Positions 32,735-36,716 of a stretch of 36,716 nt of DNA are shown piece after piece; position 1 is the stretch's first letter, and each line of letters starts with the position of its first letter. This DNA comes from Rhodopseudomonas sp. BR0M22 (GTDB lineage: Bacteria; Pseudomonadota; Alphaproteobacteria; Rhizobiales; Xanthobacteraceae). The stretch covers positions 1 to 36,716 of the forward strand of contig NZ_QUMK01000060.1 in NCBI RefSeq assembly GCF_010907035.1, in the 5' to 3' direction. The position numbers were made by a program, and so were the translations under genes. Below the pieces are notes generated by a model. The model was not told the DNA's origin, did no database searches, and saw only the letters and a program-made list of their open reading frames with translations.

Positions 32735-34288
32735 TCAGGCGGTCGCCGCCGCCTTGTTCTGCGCCGGCCAGTACCGATCCTTGAGGTGCCGCTTGACCAG
32801 CTTGCCGGTCGGGGTGCGCGGCAGCTCGGCCTCGAAGTCGACCGAACGCGGGCACTTGATCGGCGACAGCCGTTCGCGGCAGAACGCCATCAGCTCGGCC
32901 GCGCGTTCGGCGCTGGGGGCGGCGCCGTCGCGGAGCTGCACCACCGCCTTGACCTCTTCGCCCATCTCGGCGTTCGGCACGCCGAACACCGCGACGTCGG
33001 CGACGTCCGGATGGGTCAGCAGCACGTCCTCGGTCTCCTGCGGGTAGATGTTCACGCCGCCGGAGATGATCATGTAGCTCTTGCGGTCTGTGAGATACAG
33101 GAAGCCCTCGTCGTCGAGATAACCGACGTCGCCGAGCGTCGACCAGCCTTTCTCGTTATAGGCCTTCTTGGTCTTGTCCGGATCGTTGTGATAGCTGAAC
33201 GACGGCGCGTCGGCGAAGTACACGGTACCGATCTCGCCGACCGGCTGCTCCTCGCCCTCGTCGTCGAGGATCTTGATGGTCCCGACCACCGCCTTGCCGA
33301 CCGTGCCGCGATGCGCCAGCCATTGCTGCGAGGTCGAGACCGTGACGCCGTTGCCTTCGGAGCCGGCGTAGTACTCGATCAGGATCGGTCCCCACCACTC
33401 GATCATCTTGGCCTTGACGTCGACCGGGCAGGGCGCGGCGGCGTGGATCGCGCCCTTCAGCGACGATACGTCGTAGCGGCTGCGGACCTCGTCGGGCAGC
33501 TTCAGCATGCGCACGAACATCGTCGGCACCAACTGCGACTGCGTCACTTTGTACTTCTCGACCAGCGCCAGGAACTGCTCGGCGTCGAAATGCTCCATGA
33601 TGATCGAGGTGCCGCCGAGCGTGGTCGCCATCATGTTGAAGCGCAGGGGAGCTGCGTGATACAGCGGCGCCGGCGACAGATAGATGCTGTTCGCGTTCAT
33701 GCCGCACATCTTCTCGCACAACAGGCGCAGGAACGGGCTCGGCACGTCGATGGCGTTGCCTTCGAATTCGCGCTTGATACCCTTCGGCCGGCCGGTGGTG
33801 CCGGAGGAGTACAGCATGTCGTAGCCGGCGACTTCGTCGGCGATCGGCGTGACCGGCTGTGCGGCGGTTTCCTGCTCCCACGAGCGGAAGCCGGTGATCG
33901 GCGGATCGACCATGTAGTACAGCGGCGCGCCCGGCGCATCCGACAGCAGCGACTTCATCGTTTCGCTGCCCTGCGCGGAGGTGATCACCACCTTGGCGCC
34001 GCAGTCCTGCACGATGTAGCCGATCTCATCCTTGGTGAGATAGCGGCTGATCGCGGTGTAATACAGGCCCGCGCGCTGCGCCGCCCAGCAGATCTCCATG
34101 AACGCCAGCCGATTTTCCATCAGCAGTGCGATGTGATCGCCGGCCTTCAGCCCCAGCGACCGGAACAAATGCGCGCCCTGATTGGAGCGCTCATCGAGCT
34201 GCCGATAGGTGAGGGCCTGGCCGGTCGAAGCCATCCGGTAGGCGACTTTGTCGGGATTGGTCTTGGCGTGAATCGACGGATGGGTCAT
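32735..34288 (-). CDS. Acyl-CoA synthetase (AMP-forming, FadD-like)
   Basis: 517 residues of the adenylate-forming family. The P-loop-like motif YSSGTTGRPKG at about 169-179, the acyl pocket core YYAGSEGNG at about 319-327, the LTDRKSYMIISGGVNIYP hinge at about 410-427 and the C-terminal PRTPTGKLVKR with catalytic Lys are all present. It converts a carboxylic acid, ATP and CoA to acyl-CoA. The substrate could be a fatty, alicyclic or aromatic acid. It lies 224 bases downstream of the thiolase on the same strand, separated by a palindromic repeat, and may share its regulation. Confidence 0.94.
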   Translation of the reverse strand: MTHPSIHAKTNPDKVAYRMASTGQALTYRQLDERSNQGAHLFRSLGLKAGDHIALLMENRLAFMEICWAAQRAGLYYTAISRYLTKDEIGYIVQDCGAKVVITSAQGSETMKSLLSDAPGAPLYYMVDPPITGFRSWEQETAAQPVTPIADEVAGYDMLYSSGTTGRPKGIKREFEGNAIDVPSPFLRLLCEKMCGMNANSIYLSPAPLYHAAPLRFNMMATTLGGTSIIMEHFDAEQFLALVEKYKVTQSQLVPTMFVRMLKLPDEVRSRYDVSSLKGAIHAAAPCPVDVKAKMIEWWGPILIEYYAGSEGNGVTVSTSQQWLAHRGTVGKAVVGTIKILDDEGEEQPVGEIGTVYFADAPSFSYHNDPDKTKKAYNEKGWSTLGDVGYLDDEGFLYLTDRKSYMIISGGVNIYPQETEDVLLTHPDVADVAVFGVPNAEMGEEVKAVVQLRDGAAPSAERAAELMAFCRERLSPIKCPRSVDFEAELPRTPTGKLVKRHLKDRYWPAQNKAAATA

Positions 34289-34334
34289 GGCAGTTTCCTC
34301 TTTGGTGATGCGGCGGATTGGCTCCGCTCTGCTT

Positions 34335-34416
34335 CGTCATTGCGAGGAGCGAAGCGACGAAGCAATCCAGAGTCCGGTGCAAGGGCCTGGATTGCTTCGC
34401 TTCGCTCGCAATGACG
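34335..34416. repeat. Dispersed palindromic element, complete copy
   Basis: The left arm begins CGTCATTGCGAGGAGC (34335) and ends AGCAATCCAG (34370). The right arm runs from CTGGATTGCTTCGC (34387) to CGCAATGACG (34416). The arms are near-perfect inverted repeats around a 16-base centre. It lies between thiolase and acyl-CoA synthetase genes and could form a long hairpin in their shared transcript, lowering or separating downstream expression. Confidence 0.9.
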
Positions 34417-34512
34417 GCGAAAGTCTCTCGTTTCGGCGACTGACGATGGTCAGGCGCTGTGGGTCAGGGACGCGGTGCGACGCGGACGCCGCCCCCGCGT
34501 CCAAGTCGGGCC

Positions 34513-35688
<1,176 letters not shown>

Positions 35689-35711
35689 GTGTTCTCTCCC
35701 TGTAATGGTTG

Positions 35712-35746
35712 TTGGGTATTGGTCTTTGGGTATTGGTCTTGGGTGG
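35712..35746. repeat. 14-base tandem repeat in the thiolase-TetR divergent region
   Basis: TTGGGTATTGGTCT occurs twice in direct succession (35712-35725, 35726-35739), with a partial third copy ending at 35746. It lies 24 bases upstream of the thiolase start, in the region where its promoter should be. It may be a slippage-prone spacer or multiple binding sites. Confidence 0.7.
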
Positions 35747-35802
35747 CGGCGATTTAAGTGGTGGGGACGGTTTTAGTCAATCGATCAATTAACGCTTGAG
35801 CC

Positions 35803-36510
35803 ATGTCAAACGATGCTGTAAGTGCGATGGCAATGGCAGCGCATCTGAACCAGTCAACGGCTCCCAAGGCATCGGCGGCGAAAAGCCTGACCGCCGAGAA
35901 GTTGTTGGTTGCTGCAGGCGAATTGATGATCGAGCGCAACTCGGTCGAGATCTCGCTGGCCGACATTGCGCAGAAGTCGGGCGTCAACGCCGCTCTGGTG
36001 AAGTATCACTTCGGCAACAAGGACGGTCTGCTGCTGGCGCTGCTCGAGCGCGACGCCTCGAACGAGATGACCCATCTCGAATTCCTGCTGGCGCAGCCGC
36101 TGTCGCCGACCACCAAGATGAAGCTGCACATCGCCGGCATCATCAAGGCGTATCACCAGTTTCCGTATCTCAATCGGCTGATTCACTATCTGCTGCACGG
36201 GCAGAATCGTGACACCGCCGACGAGGTCACCAAATTCTTCGTCGGGCCGCTGCTCGATTTCCATCGCCGGCTGCTCGCCGAGGGCGTTGCCAGCGGCCAT
36301 TTCTACGAAGTCGATCCGGTGCTGTTCTACACCACCCTGATTGGCGCCTGTGACCATCTGTTCTTTGGCCGGCAGACGATGATGCGCGCCGCCGGGGTTG
36401 GGCCGGTGACCGACGAGGTCTGTCGTTCCTATGTCGCCCATATCGAAAGAATCGTTCTCGGCGGGTTGCTGACGGCCAAGGCGCGTCGGCCGTCCGTCGC
36501 AGGATCATGA
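35803..36510 (+). CDS. TetR-family regulator of the adjacent thiolase/ligase module
   Basis: 235 residues. After a 27-residue alanine-rich lead comes the TetR helix-turn-helix (about 28-75), AEKLLVAAGELMIERNSVEISLADIAQKSGVNAALVKYHFGNKDGLLLALL. The remaining helical domain binds the ligand and makes the dimer. An AT-rich stretch with direct repeats TCAATCGA and TCAATTAA precedes the ATG (about 35777-35793) and may be its operator. Being divergent from the thiolase and followed by nothing else in frame, it is likely a local repressor responding to an acyl-CoA. The ATG at 35803 lacks an obvious ribosome site. Confidence 0.93.
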   Translation: MSNDAVSAMAMAAHLNQSTAPKASAAKSLTAEKLLVAAGELMIERNSVEISLADIAQKSGVNAALVKYHFGNKDGLLLALLERDASNEMTHLEFLLAQPLSPTTKMKLHIAGIIKAYHQFPYLNRLIHYLLHGQNRDTADEVTKFFVGPLLDFHRRLLAEGVASGHFYEVDPVLFYTTLIGACDHLFFGRQTMMRAAGVGPVTDEVCRSYVAHIERIVLGGLLTAKARRPSVAGS

Positions 36511-36716
36511 GCTAACAAAAAGAAGAAACCACCCCACCCAGACTCCAGAGGCCTTTCAATTACGACCCGGGACAAGCCAAGGAAATCCTAAAAACAACAA
36601 TAACGCCCAAGGATCAGTTCACGGAACCTGCCCTCAAGAAGGTAGGCGGAATGGAGCTTCAGGCACCCCCGGGACATTGTTTGTGTCTCAATAACAAGAA
36701 AACGCCAGGAAACGCC
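36511..36716 (+). other. A/C-rich region to the window edge
   Basis: 206 bases after the TetR stop, markedly rich in A and C on the plus strand and poor in T, unlike the rest of the window. A frame from about 36530 stays open to the edge, reading N-Y-D-P-G-Q-A-K-E-I-L-K and containing an ATG at 36651. It does not resemble a known protein to me. It may be a leader of a following gene, a partial gene, or lower-quality sequence at a contig end. Confidence 0.3.

Overview
The window looks like chromosomal DNA from an alphaproteobacterium of the Nitrobacteraceae/Bradyrhizobiaceae, most likely a Rhodopseudomonas palustris-type purple bacterium. Reasons: high GC in most genes (judged by eye), FixJ-type and hybrid-kinase signalling, dispersed palindromic repeats of the CGTCATTGCGAG...CTGGATTGCTTCGC kind typical of this family, an initiator tRNA with the alphaproteobacterial anticodon-stem variant, and many stand-alone acyl-CoA, aldehyde and alcohol enzymes. 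The species call is inference from recall; no search was run.

Layout. 1-6.5 kb is signalling: the end of cheW, cheR, a degenerate PilZ-like protein, a REC-EAL phosphodiesterase, a large hybrid histidine kinase (sensor-HisKA-HATPase-REC-Hpt) and, divergent from it, a FixJ/LuxR response regulator. 6.5-8.2 kb holds two divergent short-chain dehydrogenases, one lacking the catalytic Tyr/Lys. 8.25-8.96 kb is a low-GC orphan membrane protein. 9-12.1 kb (minus strand) is a probable operon of a coniferyl-aldehyde-type dehydrogenase followed by a GMC alcohol oxidoreductase. At 12.38 kb lies tRNA-fMet with a clear terminator.

12.8-15.3 kb is a low-GC two-gene cassette (MBOAT O-acyltransferase plus SGNH-like partner) that probably acylates an exported glycan. 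Next to it is a decayed DUF1778-GNAT (TacAT-like) toxin-antitoxin module. 16.4-22.6 kb is ordinary chromosome: a small membrane ORF, DUF3095, DUF2147, MATE, MFS, Fe-type superoxide dismutase and the CrcB fluoride channel. 22.6-25.0 kb is an accessory patch: AraC regulator, debris of an M20 peptidase, a PPOX flavoprotein and the frameshifted end of an IS3-family transposase.

25-36.5 kb returns to metabolism: CinA/PncC, a TauE exporter, an AidB-like acyl-CoA dehydrogenase, a zinc alcohol dehydrogenase, an amidase, a lone TonB/TolA-like protein, a FadD-type ligase, a thiolase and a divergent TetR regulator. The last three form a probable regulated fatty or aromatic acid module. Dispersed palindromes sit in the gaps at 22.61, 28.37, 29.65, 29.85 and 34.34 kb.

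The most interesting unexplained signal is the 304-base gap between the amidase and the TonB-like gene. It has an FNR/FixK-type box (TTGACCTGCGTCAA) and, about 200 bases on, a strong intrinsic terminator oriented on the plus strand although no plus-strand gene is present. This suggests an unannotated, oxygen-regulated small RNA.
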